Positions 22,581 to 33,000 of a stretch of DNA of 48,060 nt are shown one piece after another. Origin of the DNA: Ophiostoma sp. CBS 140.51 (lineage: Eukaryota > Ascomycota > Sordariomycetes > Ophiostomatales > Ophiostomataceae); NCBI GenBank assembly GCA_029298735.1, contig JANSLP010000258.1, forward strand, positions 1 to 48,060, read 5' to 3'. The notes below the pieces were generated by a model. The model worked only from the letters and a program-made list of their open reading frames with translations, was not told the origin of the DNA and ran no database searches. The translations under genes were made by a program, and so were the position numbers. Within the stretch, counting starts at the first letter, position 1. The number at the start of each line of letters is the position of its first letter.

Positions 22581-22974
22581 ACCCCCTTGTCAAATAAGCT
22601 ACTTTCTCACGTGCTCGTACGGATGCGAAGCCGTGTTTCGGACCGTGTGCTTTTGGGCACAGAAAAATGTAAGAGCATGGTTAGAGGCATACAGAACTAT
22701 CGGGAGTGTGTGTACGGCGTATACGAAGGCACGGGATAACGGACGCGGCTTACCTACGACGGCGGTGACGACGGTGATAACGACGAACGGCATCGGCCTA
22801 TAATATAAGCCGCGGCTGACCGGACACATTGCCTGCCTCAAGGCTATCGTCGACTGATGGGGGACACTGTGGCTGCAACGCTACATATAAACTGCAGTAT
22901 TAACTTTGATCGATTTCGTAACTTGGCTCTTTATACCGGCCGGCCCGAGACAACTAGGTACAAATAGAGCGGCA

Positions 22975-23355
22975 TCAGACCTTCAAGATTTCCAAATGTC
23001 GACTTTCATTCGGGCTCGATATGAGCGCCCACAGAAAATCGCAATCAAGACGAAGAGTCTTTTTGTTCATCTCATCGATGCCAGCAGACACCTGCTCCTG
23101 TTCGTTCAATGAGATTTCAATAGGAAACCCGTCCCTGCCCGGTCGTACTGTGATGTAGAACTCTGGATCAAATAGATCGAGAGACTTGGCCGCCTCGAGG
23201 TCGGGCCCGCGACGGTGCTCCCAAAGAGACGTACGACAGTAACCACAGCAGGACGCTCTTTCATATTCTCTCAAAATAAGCCAGTGTAGAATTGGTTCGA
23301 TCGAGTTCAAGGAAGCACGTGCCGCCACAAAATCGCAAGGACGAACGTTGGCAGT
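22975..23355 (-). pseudogene. Orphan reading frame without a start codon (gene relic?)
   Basis: A minus frame of about 127 codons has protein-like composition, with a CCGYCRTSLW cysteine cluster and the segments LDLFDPEFYITVRPGRDG and EISLNEQEQ. It has no ATG between the upstream in-frame stop (23356-23358) and its start. The sequence just upstream (TTTTATAG) could be a splice acceptor, but no upstream exon was found. It is either an exon of a gene with a lost 5' part or a decayed relic. The family was not recognised. Confidence 0.25.
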
Positions 23356-23358
23356 CTA

Positions 23359-24451
23359 TAAAACTGTGATGGTTTTCAGGAGAATGCTCGCAACTTAGGT
23401 CGAATTAAGAAAGTATTAAAATCCATAAAAAGGAAGGCGAAAAGAGAGTGGCTCTTGGCCCACGATGTAAAGTCTCTGTTTACGTCTTCCTGCCTCCTTG
23501 GCTGGAGCACTTCATGTATTAAGCGATCTGATTAGTGTAATCCCTGGGTCTTATTCTACCCTTTCCCCGGCCTCTGTACCCACGTGACGTATCAGGCGCT
23601 GTTGAAATCCATATGTGCCTTATATGTTAGGCATCTGTTTCAGGGAGCGTCAGAGTTGTTTTGTCCCTCTGAGGGGGGTTTTCTCTGGCTTTTCTCTCTC
23701 TTTCATAATCAACACTCTATTTGCCAATATTTCAGCAGTCCAACATCGTCGCCATCGTCCGTAATCACATGACATATTCTGTGATTTCTACTTGTGTGAA
23801 ATTCAAAGGGTTTCGCCGATAAAACTAGGAACTGATGCATTTGGCGATTTATGTACAATTCCATCATAGACACAACCCCACTTATTGCGATATATAAGCA
23901 AAATCACATAAGCGGAGTAACGAGCCCTTTAGGCTTCGTGCCTCCGGGCGGAATAAATCAATCAATGGAGGGCTGGTCGCGTCTTCCTTTTTTCGTTCCG
24001 GGGCGGGGTTGTATGTGTTGGAGTAGGGCCCATTGTCGAGACCTCGTAGGGGCCGTTTTTCGCAACAACTAGCCCACTGTCTACTCTATTGCAGACGTTT
24101 TCCTTCTTTTGAACACAAAGGCTTCTTCGAAAAGATCTCGACACCATGGCACTGCATTAAAGGGGCTGAGCAGAAGAGCCACCCACCATAGTTTTCTACT
24201 ATAACAACAACGCACTTTTCAACCATCACGCCGTATAACTGCAGTCTGACAACACAACACTACGACGAGCCGTGGCCTAGACTACGTGACATGCCACGTT
24301 GTAGTCTGGACCCTTAATTACGCCAAGGAAAGTTTGGGACTAGCCGTGAGGTTCTCTCCTCACTCTTCTCTTCTTTTTTCCGTATCTTCAGCCAATTTGT
24401 TGTACAAGACAATTCAACCTCTTATTGCACTGGAGAAGCGAGTACAGCACA
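23359..24451. other. Upstream region of the Zn2Cys6 regulator
   Basis: No gene is seen. CACGTGACGT at 23581-23590 overlaps an E-box and a CRE half-site. The last 100 bp contain C/T-rich tracts that fit a leader, and the ATG at 24452 follows AGTACAGCACA. Confidence 0.35.
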
Positions 24452-25839
24452 ATGCCGTATTGCATCCGCCATCACCAAAAGTCTAAGAAAGGCTGTAACG
24501 GTTGCAAAGTCAGGCGCGTCAAGGTAAGCCAGTTACTGTTTCTCTGCCTGTGAGGATGATGTGCTAACGGGCACGCGCAGTGTAATGAAGCAAAGCCGCA
24601 ATGCGCAGGGTGTAAGCTGGCACTTACAATAGGGGATAGTATCTTGGTTGTTCCTTGCCCGTTCTGACAACCTAACTTACAGGCATCCGCCGCGGCGTCG
24701 AGTGCGTCTATGCGGCAAATGCGCCCTCCAGCCGGCAGGCAACAGGGTCTCCGACGCTGCCAAACCCTTCTAGTTCAGACGACCCCGGCGATGTGCAGCC
24801 GACGATGACTTGCTTCGAGCGCCAGCCGTCGGACGGGCCCCACTACAGCACCAAGCACCTATTGGACCTCCGGCTGATGCACCATTACTGTCTCTTCACG
24901 GCGCAGTTCTTTGCCAGGACGCTCCCCGAGCAGGTGCGGGCTGCCTTTCAGGAGCACATCCCACGACTTGCTTTTGAAAACGCGTTTCTCATGGACGCCA
25001 TCCTCCTAGTCTCCATGATCCACCTCGGCTCTACGGACCCTGTCTCTCTGGAATCGCTGCCCATCTACCTTTACCGGGGCCAGGCGCTGCGCACTTTGCG
25101 CGAGGCTATTGTCGACATCGCACCACAGACCATGCACGCCGTTTTGGGGGCCTCTCTTCTGCACACGACCGTCTCGTTTGCGACCGACCGCGTCACTCGA
25201 CAACCTGGCCTGTGGATTGCCAACTGGCTCACCCTAGTTCTGGGCCAGCGTAATTTCCGGCCGTCTGGGTTCGTCTTCCCGGCGCAATCCGGTGATCTCT
25301 CGCCGGGCAGCCGGACCGACATGCAATCGCCAAACAGTCTGTATGGCTCCTTTACTGACCTCCCCGACTCCGTACATGGGATAATTGCAACCGATATCCA
25401 GCGTGCACTGGCCCAAGAGGAAGAAAGGTACAACGGCACCTGGACAGACGGAGATGTTCTCCGCAGCGCCGCCTCCGAGCTGGGCCGTCTTATTGCCGTC
25501 CTGGAGTACCCTCGCGAGGACTCTTGGCTAGAAAAGAAAATAAAGGCGTGGGCCTTTGACATCGTGCCGCTCGAATTTGTCGAGCTAGTGCGCCAGGCAC
25601 GCCCCCCCGCACTCGTCATCCTCGCGTACTACATCGCTTTCTTGCCGTTTCTCCCAGATTCGTGGCTTTACGACAGCGTAGCGAGCCACGACTTGAAAGA
25701 AATAGGCAACATCATTGACACGTCATGGGAGGAGTACCTGGAGGTGCCGAAAAGGGCGCTACAAACGACCAGCCGAACGGCCCTGGCACGGGTGCTCGTA
25801 AGCAGCCTGCCTCTGCGCGACAATACACGAGGGCTGTAA
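24452..25839 (+). CDS. Zn2Cys6 transcription factor, Upc2-like
   Basis: Three exons: 24452-24523, 24581-24611 and 24683-25839, giving 419 aa. The introns are 57 nt (GTAAGC to GCGCAG) and 71 nt (GTAAGC to TTACAG). Splicing rebuilds a complete binuclear zinc cluster at residues 15-42: C15-x2-C18-x6-C25-x6-C32-x2-C35-x6-C42. The fifth Cys codon is completed across intron 2, which fixes the splice site. The basic region KKGCNGCKVRRVKC binds DNA. The middle part (LMHHYCLFTAQFFAR, PRLAFENAFLMDAILLVSMIHLG) matches the regulatory domain of Upc2/sterol-uptake-type fungal factors, which control lipid and sterol genes. The C-terminus is short. It is convergent with the RTA1-family gene 273 bp away, which suggests but does not prove a regulatory link. 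It acts in the nucleus. Confidence 0.9.
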
Positions 25840-26112
25840 TAAACATTTTTGGGGACAGTCTAGTTCCGCCTGGTCTCCGTAAAGGTCTGGCGGTCTTGAA
25901 AAATCACGAGCTGGAGAGATAGAGTATTGCTATTCTCTTTACGATGTATGTTGTTTTACATTTGGGTGTTAATTGGAACAACCTCTGCTAATTTGATGCA
26001 CACTCGCTCATAAAACTAGGATGAATCCATAATTTTCAAACCATTTTCAAACCATATGATATTACCCGCAGGTCTATTTTTATTCCCTTCCTTCCGTTTC
26101 TTTGTCTCTCGC
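25840..26112. other. Convergent 3' spacer between the Zn2Cys6 and RTA1 genes
   Basis: This stretch holds the facing 3' UTRs of the two genes. An in-phase repeat CAAACCAT-like pair lies at about 26038-26057. Nothing else is seen. Confidence 0.4.
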
Positions 26113-27011
26113 CTACATCAACTCCTCTTCTCCCGGCACCTGCATGGTTTCCTTCCCAGTTTGCATATACCGGGACGGATGGAAGGCGACCAGGACGGCC
26201 AGAACACTAAACATCAAGGTTGAATCGCAGACATAGAGGTACGCCTCACTTTTTTGCATCGGCGCATCCTGGCCGCCCGTAAACTCGATCAGGCGGAAGA
26301 CAGACCGGATGAAGATGAGCGCACTGGTGAGGAAGATGACGCGTATGACGCCCGCCCAGCCAAATTTTCCGTTGCTGCTGTCCAACCGCAGTGCCATTGA
26401 CGTTGGACTGCGCGCTAGGCGCCGCGAGACGAGGAAGGCAACACCGACAAAGAGCCCAAAGAACACCAGCTGGGCGACAAGCCCGACCAGGATGATAGCC
26501 TTGCCGCGGTTGAAATTGTTGGTCAGCATGCCAGCGCCCATGATCTGGATAATGAAGGAGATTAGGTCCCCTAGCACAAAGATCTTAGTCAGGCGCGTTG
26601 GTCGAATGGGCGAGTAGTTGTCGGCGCGTAGGAGTCGGATTAGGCGGCCGAGTACCATGTATATGGAGGCGGCGAAGAGTGCAGGTGCAACGAGGATGCA
26701 GAGGGTTTGTATAACGAAGAAGGCAAGGTTGGTATTGTCTCTGCTGGCTAGGTAGCGCGTGATATACCCGACAATCTCAACTATTCATAACAAAGTTGAG
26801 TCAGTTTCCTAGTCGTGGAAGAGGACGACAGGGTCAGAGTAGAAAGAGTCTTACGGGAGCCCCCAATGACGAGCACGACAAAGTACCATACGCGTTTGCG
26901 GATCATGATGACAACGTGCCAAACAGTGGAAAGTGCAAAGAGGATCAAGAAAAGCATCGCTGCCGCCGAGCTGGGCTTGTAGCTCCAGGGATTAACCGTC
27001 TTGCTGGCCAT
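26113..27011 (-). CDS. RTA1-family seven-TM lipid-translocating/stress protein
   Basis: Two exons on the minus strand, 27011-26855 and 26780-26113, give 274 aa. The 74-nt intron starts GTAAGA and ends GAATAG, with an ACTGACTC branch-like site; the junction reads GGSLEIVGYITRYLA. The hallmark RTA1 segments are present: EIVGYITR in TM3 and LVAPALFAASIYMVLGR in TM4, then TKIFVLGDLISFIIQ and the GKAIILVGLVAQ helix. Seven hydrophobic segments can be counted, and the C-terminus (FHPSRYMQTGKE) is cytosolic. The family includes yeast Rsb1 (sphingoid base release), Rta1 (7-aminocholesterol resistance) and Rtm1, which act in the plasma membrane and often respond to lipid asymmetry or drug stress. Its own substrate is unknown. 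Length and topology are normal. Confidence 0.92.
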
Positions 27012-27177
27012 TGTGCGGGAGGTCGGATCGTTGCTCTGTGTTCCTCGTCGTGGCTGGTGATGTCAAGAGTCGTCTTGCTTGCTGAATTAACTTCTTGGGA
27101 TAGCGAAAGGACGTTGCTAGTGGTCTGAATGAAATGAAAGCCTATTGATTGTGGAAAGCTACAATTCTTTCCTGTTG

Positions 27178-27194
27178 TTTTTATACCTATAAAA
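27178..27194. promoter_or_regulatory. Near-palindromic TATA element upstream of the RTA1-family gene
   Basis: The minus strand reads TATAAAAA (27185-27178) about 170 bp before the RTA1 start. The plus strand reads TATAAAA at 27188-27194. Together they form the near-palindrome TTTTTATACCTATAAAA. The minus-strand box is well placed for the RTA1-family gene. The plus-strand half faces the 7-bp repeat array. Confidence 0.4.
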
Positions 27195-27240
27195 GAGGCC
27201 CTGTCCCCAAGACCGACTTACACTTCCAAAACGCTCGTCG

Positions 27241-27308
27241 CATTTCGCATTTCGCATTTCGCATTTCGCATTTCGCATTTCGCATTTCGCACAGCGCACA
27301 GCGCACAG
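27241..27308. repeat. Compound 7-bp minisatellite: (CATTTCG)7 then (CACAGCG)2.7
   Basis: Seven perfect CATTTCG units at 27241-27289 are followed without a gap by two full and one partial CACAGCG unit at 27290-27308. Both arrays have a 7-bp period and stay in register. They sit about 230 bp upstream of the RTA1-family start codon. Confidence 0.95.
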
Positions 27309-27639
27309 ACAACCCCCTGTGATTGGCTACACAGCACGCCAGCGCCACCACGCCCCTGACTTATAAAATAATTAGAACATGGCAGGGGCAGGAAGAGGCG
27401 GAAGCAGCCGAACCACGGCGATCGCCTACCAGATCGCGCACCCGCGTACGCGGTCAGACCGTCTAATAAACGGTTAGACAGACGGCCGCATGGAAGGCCG
27501 TGGCCCGCAAACGCTCTCATGGAGACTCGCGTAAAGACTCGCGCGGCGGCATAAACCTGACGCGGGGAGGCTCTGGTGGGGGCTCTCGCGGAGATGCGGG
27601 CAACCCGGCGCTTACAGAGCGGGTGAATGTAAGGCTACT

Positions 27640-28082
27640 TAGATACTGTGAGGTGTGGAGACCGGACCGCTGCGACACTCGTCTTGCTTTAGTCCTCTTT
27701 CGTTACGTTAGATATGTCGATCGTTCATCGAAGGGTGTTGGTAACATTAGAGGACGTCGTGTTGCGTCGTGAGGCTGCGGATATTCGAGGGCTGACTGCT
27801 TGGAGGTGTACGGGCAACGTCGGCATAGGATGGGTTTCCGCTTGGCTGGGCTTGCGTCCCGGTCGTCAGGTTCTCAACTGCCTTCTCTAAGACTTGGATC
27901 CTTTCCTTCATGGCTTGTAATTCACTTCTAGTGGCCTGTAGCTCTTCTTTAACGGCCCGTAGCTCGCTGTTGGTGGCCTGACGCTCCTCCTTCATAGCCT
28001 GTCAGTCTTCGGCGGCTCGCTCTTTTAGTCCCCGCACGTCGGTATAGAGGCTAACAACCGTGTCCTTCATATCCGCCATCAT
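27640..28082 (-). mobile_element. Relic of Tad1-type LINE ORF1 (5' end of the element)
   Basis: Read from the minus strand, an ATG at 28082 opens a coiled-coil segment built of near-repeats (ELRAVKEELQATRSELQAMK). A typical ORF1 motif follows: NPSYADVARTPPSSQPSNIR. The frame has an internal TGA at 28004-28002 and a stop after QHDVL. The reading then continues in another frame with a degenerate TIDISNVTKED-like segment up to about 27640. This order (coiled coil, SYADVARTPP, short SLT segment, TIDTSxV) is familiar from Tad1-clade LINE ORF1 proteins of fungi. The element is a dead 5' fragment; no endonuclease or reverse transcriptase was found. Its 5' edge meets the broken AAA+ gene. Confidence 0.65.
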
Positions 28083-28111
28083 AGAAAGACGCCTTTCGCG
28101 ATACAAGAAAT

Positions 28112-30075
28112 GTGGGCGTAGTCATTGTTGAGGATATTTTTGTGGATGGTTACGGTATTAGCTCAAGCAGAACGCCATATGATGACCGGAAAAGTGAGGA
28201 CAGCGAAGGTGACAGCAGCTATCGAAGACATCAATCTCAAGGCAGCGACAACAGTCACATCAACACTTCCACACGCACATCATCTTATCCGGAGCACGAA
28301 ATTCGGCCTCTTGCATTCGATCTTTTGGTGGCGGCAGTCAAAACAATAAACGCACAGGGAACGGGGCCTGTGCTTATTTTCATTGGCCTTTCCACAACCC
28401 TATCAAACGGCAACTCCGCTCGCCTTCCACTCGGCTTAGTGAACAGACAAGAGGGAGTGGGCAATCCTCATCCGCCAATATCGTCCAGCTTGCGACGGCT
28501 GTTCCCAAGTGAATCACAGATCATTTTCTTTGAGCCTTACTCTGTCGAGGAGCTGTCCGCTCTATTCCAGAGTCGTCTCGCAAACCAGGGGGGTCCGACT
28601 GCCAAGGTTTCTTCAAAATATGATGCCGAGTTGTGCGATGTGATGAGCATCTCCCGTTTGCGTCCGAGTTTTGACAATATCTCTTTTATTGAGCGCCTTG
28701 CTGTGTACACAGAGAGTTCTCAACCATCTCGTGCCGAAGATACCGATATTGGCCTGGGCGGTGTAAGGGAAGACACGCCTCAGCCCTCCGCAGCGAGTTC
28801 GGCCGTGAAAGATTCTGGTGCGGAGCACCTGATATAGGCGAGGACTCTATCCACAACCTTTTGCAAGATCTCATGGGCCTCAATCATATCAGAGCAGAAC
28901 TAAAGGGCATCTGTATGATAGCCACAAATCTGACACGGATCCGACTACAAGACCCACGACCCTATATCCCTTATCATTTTATTCTCTCTGGATCCTCTGG
29001 TACTGGCAAAACGTCAGTTTTGAACGATTCACTTATTTCGCTGTACTTTTCCATGGGGTTGCTAGACAAAAAGCAAGTCGTGACCTACAACTTGTCGGAG
29101 CTCATTCTCACACACCCCCCGCCAACATCCGCGAGCGAGATCGGTCGATTTTCATCAAGGGCTGCCAGGTACGCAACCTTTGTCTCCAGAACAAAGGTGG
29201 ACTATATGCTGGCATCAGCATTTGGCAGAGTGCTGCATATCCGTGGTTACAAAGTCACAGATACAGACAGCACACGCTCCTATTCTGGTGGTGAGGACAT
29301 TTAGGACCCAATAATCTTGAGAGACAAGCTTCTTGCCTGCATCACAGAGTGCATGGAGGCGGGCGACCAGCACTACAAGCAAAAGCTTGTGGTAGTTTTC
29401 GAAGAGGATACCGCAGCGGGTGCGAAGCCCAGCAGTGCCAGAGACGCAACCCTCGTGACGGGACCGTTTACGTGGTTCCAGTTCCCAGCAATTAGCGACC
29501 CTAGTGTTGTCATGCAGATACTCCAGACAAAGGTCTCCAACGCGGGTATCTTGATCCAAAGTCGATCCACCGGGTTCCCAGATACAGACAACCCCGAATC
29601 CTATGTTCTGGCGCAGACGAGTAGAAAGGTGGACATGATGCTTGTGCACATTGCCCGGCTTCCGGGCTTTTCCGGGCAAGAGATTGTTGAGATTGCAAAG
29701 GACATTGTTAGGTATGTCTATGGCTGCGAAATGGCGCCTTTGAAATCTCTCCCAAAGACACAGGCTGGTCAAAGCGCGGACGGACAGACCAAAGCCACTG
29801 TTCTCACTTTGGCACAACTCCCAGTTATACTCGAAAAGCGATACCAAGATCAGCCATGGATCCGGAAAGAGTAGATTACGGGTATCCAGCAACAGAAGTG
29901 GCAAAACCTCAAGCAATTTGATAGAAATACGAGATGATCTTCTACAGAGGAAGTTTTCAAGATTTTTGTACGGCAGCTCTGGTGCGGCTACCGAGATATC
30001 TCAAGATCACTGGCCTCAACTATAGCCGCGGAGGCTGCGAGGGTCCGGATGCATGAGGTCGAAGGAGACACATGA
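28112..30075 (+). pseudogene. Broken tandem AAA+ ATPase gene (CbxX/SpoVK-like)
   Basis: Successive open segments in two frames encode parts of two AAA+ domains. The first segment (28112-28837) starts at a Walker-B-like VVIVEDI and runs through LRRLFPSESQIIFF and EPYSVEELSALFQSRL, the lid of one AAA+ module. After a frame change near 28835, the next module begins GEDSIHNLLQDLMGLNHIRAEL. It has an intact Walker A (GSSGTGKTS, 28988-29014), then FGRVLHIRGY where family members have the Walker B LFIDEAY, so the Asp-Glu pair is absent. A TAG at 29302-29304 and stops at 29872 and about 29938 interrupt it. Coding-like sequence continues to STEEVFKIFVRQLW and about 30075. No ATG starts the first segment: the 5' part, including the first module's Walker A, is missing where the LINE relic begins. 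In intact fungal relatives several such modules occur in one protein. Confidence 0.7.
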
Positions 30076-33000
30076 TAGCGAAATTACTGTTCCCGGTGGC
30101 TTTTTCTCGAGTTTTTCTCAAATTTGTCTATTATTGTATGTGAGAGCTTTATTCTTGTTTGTTTTTTGTTTATGCACAATGCAACATCCTCAACATCCTC
30201 AATGAGGCATTGGGAGGACAGGATGTGTGCATATTGCATACTTTTGGATCGGATCTTTGGTAATTCAAAACTGATGTCAGCAACAGTTCGCAGATGCTTT
30301 GCGACGCAATGTGTGCAAGACTTTGCACCGTTGGACATGACGATAAAGATGAGGGTCGTACATCGGATGCCTTCCAGATGCTACGTGATGCTCTTCCAAA
30401 TAGAGTTGCGCTAGCGCATCTGTTTACATCCTGAGATTCTGCTTTCGGATGAAAACAACAGTAGGGAATGTTATCAGCGCCTCAATGCTGCGAAAATGGT
30501 TGGTTGGCTTTTCTATATACTTGGTTTATCTTTTTATGATTATTTGAGTATTGAATCCCTGTTTAGACTTTTTCGTACAGTTTATTTCCTAATATTCTCG
30601 TGTAAGATTTTCCGTTTGATTTTTCCAGCCCTCTTTTCAAAACGATCAGATCTTTGTCCCTTTAGTCCCAATATCCTTTTTGTTTTTTTCAAACACTTTG
30701 TTCCTATTTAATCTCAATTTCAGACAAAAGTAGGCCCATAGAGCCTTGTGCCATCTGCCGTCATCCACGTACGGCCATAGATATCGGAAAGCATGGGATC
30801 CCGTCCGCTCTCCCTCCGTTAAACCAGTAATGGGCGCGTTAGTAGTTGGGTCGGTGACGACCAAGGAAATACTCACTGCTGTACGTTTTTGTATTCTTTT
30901 TGGGGGTGTTTTGTTGTATTTTTGCTATTTTTTGGTCCTTGTTTCATTACTGTTGATATTGATTTCACTGTGAAAGAAACAAGGCTGAGATGACACAACA
31001 GATTGGATGTGGTTGTCTGTTGGCGCGGATTACATAAGTAGTGCATTTGGCCCTTTCAAGGTGATCAGGCATGTCATTGGCACTTGCCGCACTTGGTCCG
31101 ATGACGGAGTTTGGCGACGGCCTTCAACTTGCGAACAACCTGTTGATTACAAATTACTCAGCAGGCACAAGGTCTGTTATTTGCACCCTCACCATTTTGC
31201 CCTGTCGCCGGCTCAAAATTACAATGAGAATGACTTTCATTTACTTGGTGGCGGTAATTCCTGTTGTTCAACATAACCGTCAGATTCCCTCTCCTCCGGG
31301 ATCGTCAACTGAATATGTCATCACGGTAATGGTCTTGGCTTGGCCAAATTATTGAATGAAACCGAGCCCTCTCCAACTTGTTTTTGTGTTTCCTGTCCTG
31401 CCCTTTCTTTGACTCCTTTCTTCTTCTCGTCAAGATCCTCGTCCTCGGCGAGCCTGTCCGGCCGTTGTTCCATCGTACTCGTATGCGGCGTATCAACGGG
31501 AACCGTATTACTTTTGGTAGATACTGAGATACTCACTTTCTGCCTCCTCGCTTTCTGCCTCAAAAAGTGAATTATAAATCCAAAAGTTGACAAACCCACT
31601 GGATGCGACAAGCTAAGGAAAACAATCTGCAACTAGCGGAGGAAGCTGCAGCTGCAGCATGTATTGCCCTGCAGCAAGTAGAAGAGCACAAACTTGTCAC
31701 TGTCTTACGTCGCTGTGCGTATGCAAAAAAGAGTGCAGAAAAGGCACTGAGAATTGCTGCACTGTGCTCTCCGTCCGATTAGAAATACAGCCGAGACAGA
31801 GCGCCCTGAGCGCCAAGCTATCTAGCACGTGCAGAAGCCCCACTGTCGTTTCTGCAGTCATTTTTTGTTCCTCCTTGTCTGTTGGAGTTGTCAATGAACT
31901 GCTTGCCTGCATGTTGAGGCTCTCTCCTTCCCACAGAGCCTCGACAAATCCTTTTTCTTACGATCATCTCGAACTGGTCCTCTGTGACTAATTCATCAAC
32001 GCACTCCCTGTTTCCTGGTCTCCTATCCCTGCTGTCCATCAACCAAATCCAAGTCCACTACGTCCTGAGAGTATAATGTCCCAGATCTCACGAGCCAGTT
32101 CAAGATCACAGACTGCTACATCATGTCCACAACATCGACTAAAAACAGTCCCGATGTGCAACGGCGCAAGGAGTGTGCAGTGCAACTGCAGGACCACATT
32201 GCCCAAACGGGTGTTGGCGTCAGAAACGGAGTCTGTTTAATAATAATATAGAGAGAAAAATATCTGTTTATTGATTTTTGGTGCTCTTCCTGCTTTTGTA
32301 CTTCTTGTATGACGGTGAACGGTCCGAACTAGTTCGGCGCGATCTCCTGAGGCTGGGAGAAAGTTTTTGCGGTAAAAAGGAGGTGAATATCGGGATATGG
32401 GAGTGAGACCGCTGAGACGCTGAGCTTGTAAGGCCTGATGTCTTGCGCTTGTAGCGCTGTTCTTGGGGGCATCGCTTCTTTGTTCTCGGTGGGTCGTCTT
32501 CATCGTGCGAATTCTCCACGGAGTTTGCAGCTTGCCGTGCGAGGTGGTCGGAGAAGATGCAGTGACGTTGACGAGAGTTCACTGCCACAGAGCCCTCCGA
32601 TCTTGATAGCGGGATAGCATACCAGCACTGTAGACTGTCACTTCGGCTGTGACAAAAGGCCGCCGAATAGGCTGTAAAAGATCGTTTCCATACTCGGCGC
32701 TAGGCTATCTTGGCTTGAGTGCTCCGGCTTTCGCAGTCAACTGCCTTTTGGCAGACGCACTGTCCACCGTGGCTCCAGGGCCTGTGCTTGCTCTTGTCCT
32801 GACCTGAAGCCCTATTGGGACCCCTTTTGGGCCTGTGCCTTGGCCTGGTGGGTGCATTCTAGACCTATTTGCCATGTTCTTTCTTCCCGAAAGCCACGGC
32901 CTTTTTTGTTCTTTTTACTTGATTTGTCGGTTGGTTGTTCTTTCCGCTTCCGCCTCCCTTTCCTCCAACGGCCGGCCCTGACTAACTGGACAGATCCCCC

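Noticed and set aside
24286..24486. Short plus frame overlapping the first exon of the Zn2Cys6 gene
   Set aside because: It is in another frame. The spliced zinc cluster with all six Cys fixes the true frame from 24452.
28861..29304. Independent small ATPase gene starting at 28861
   Set aside because: The frame begins with TTG and is continuous upstream with GEDSIHNLLQ. It is one piece of the larger broken AAA+ gene.
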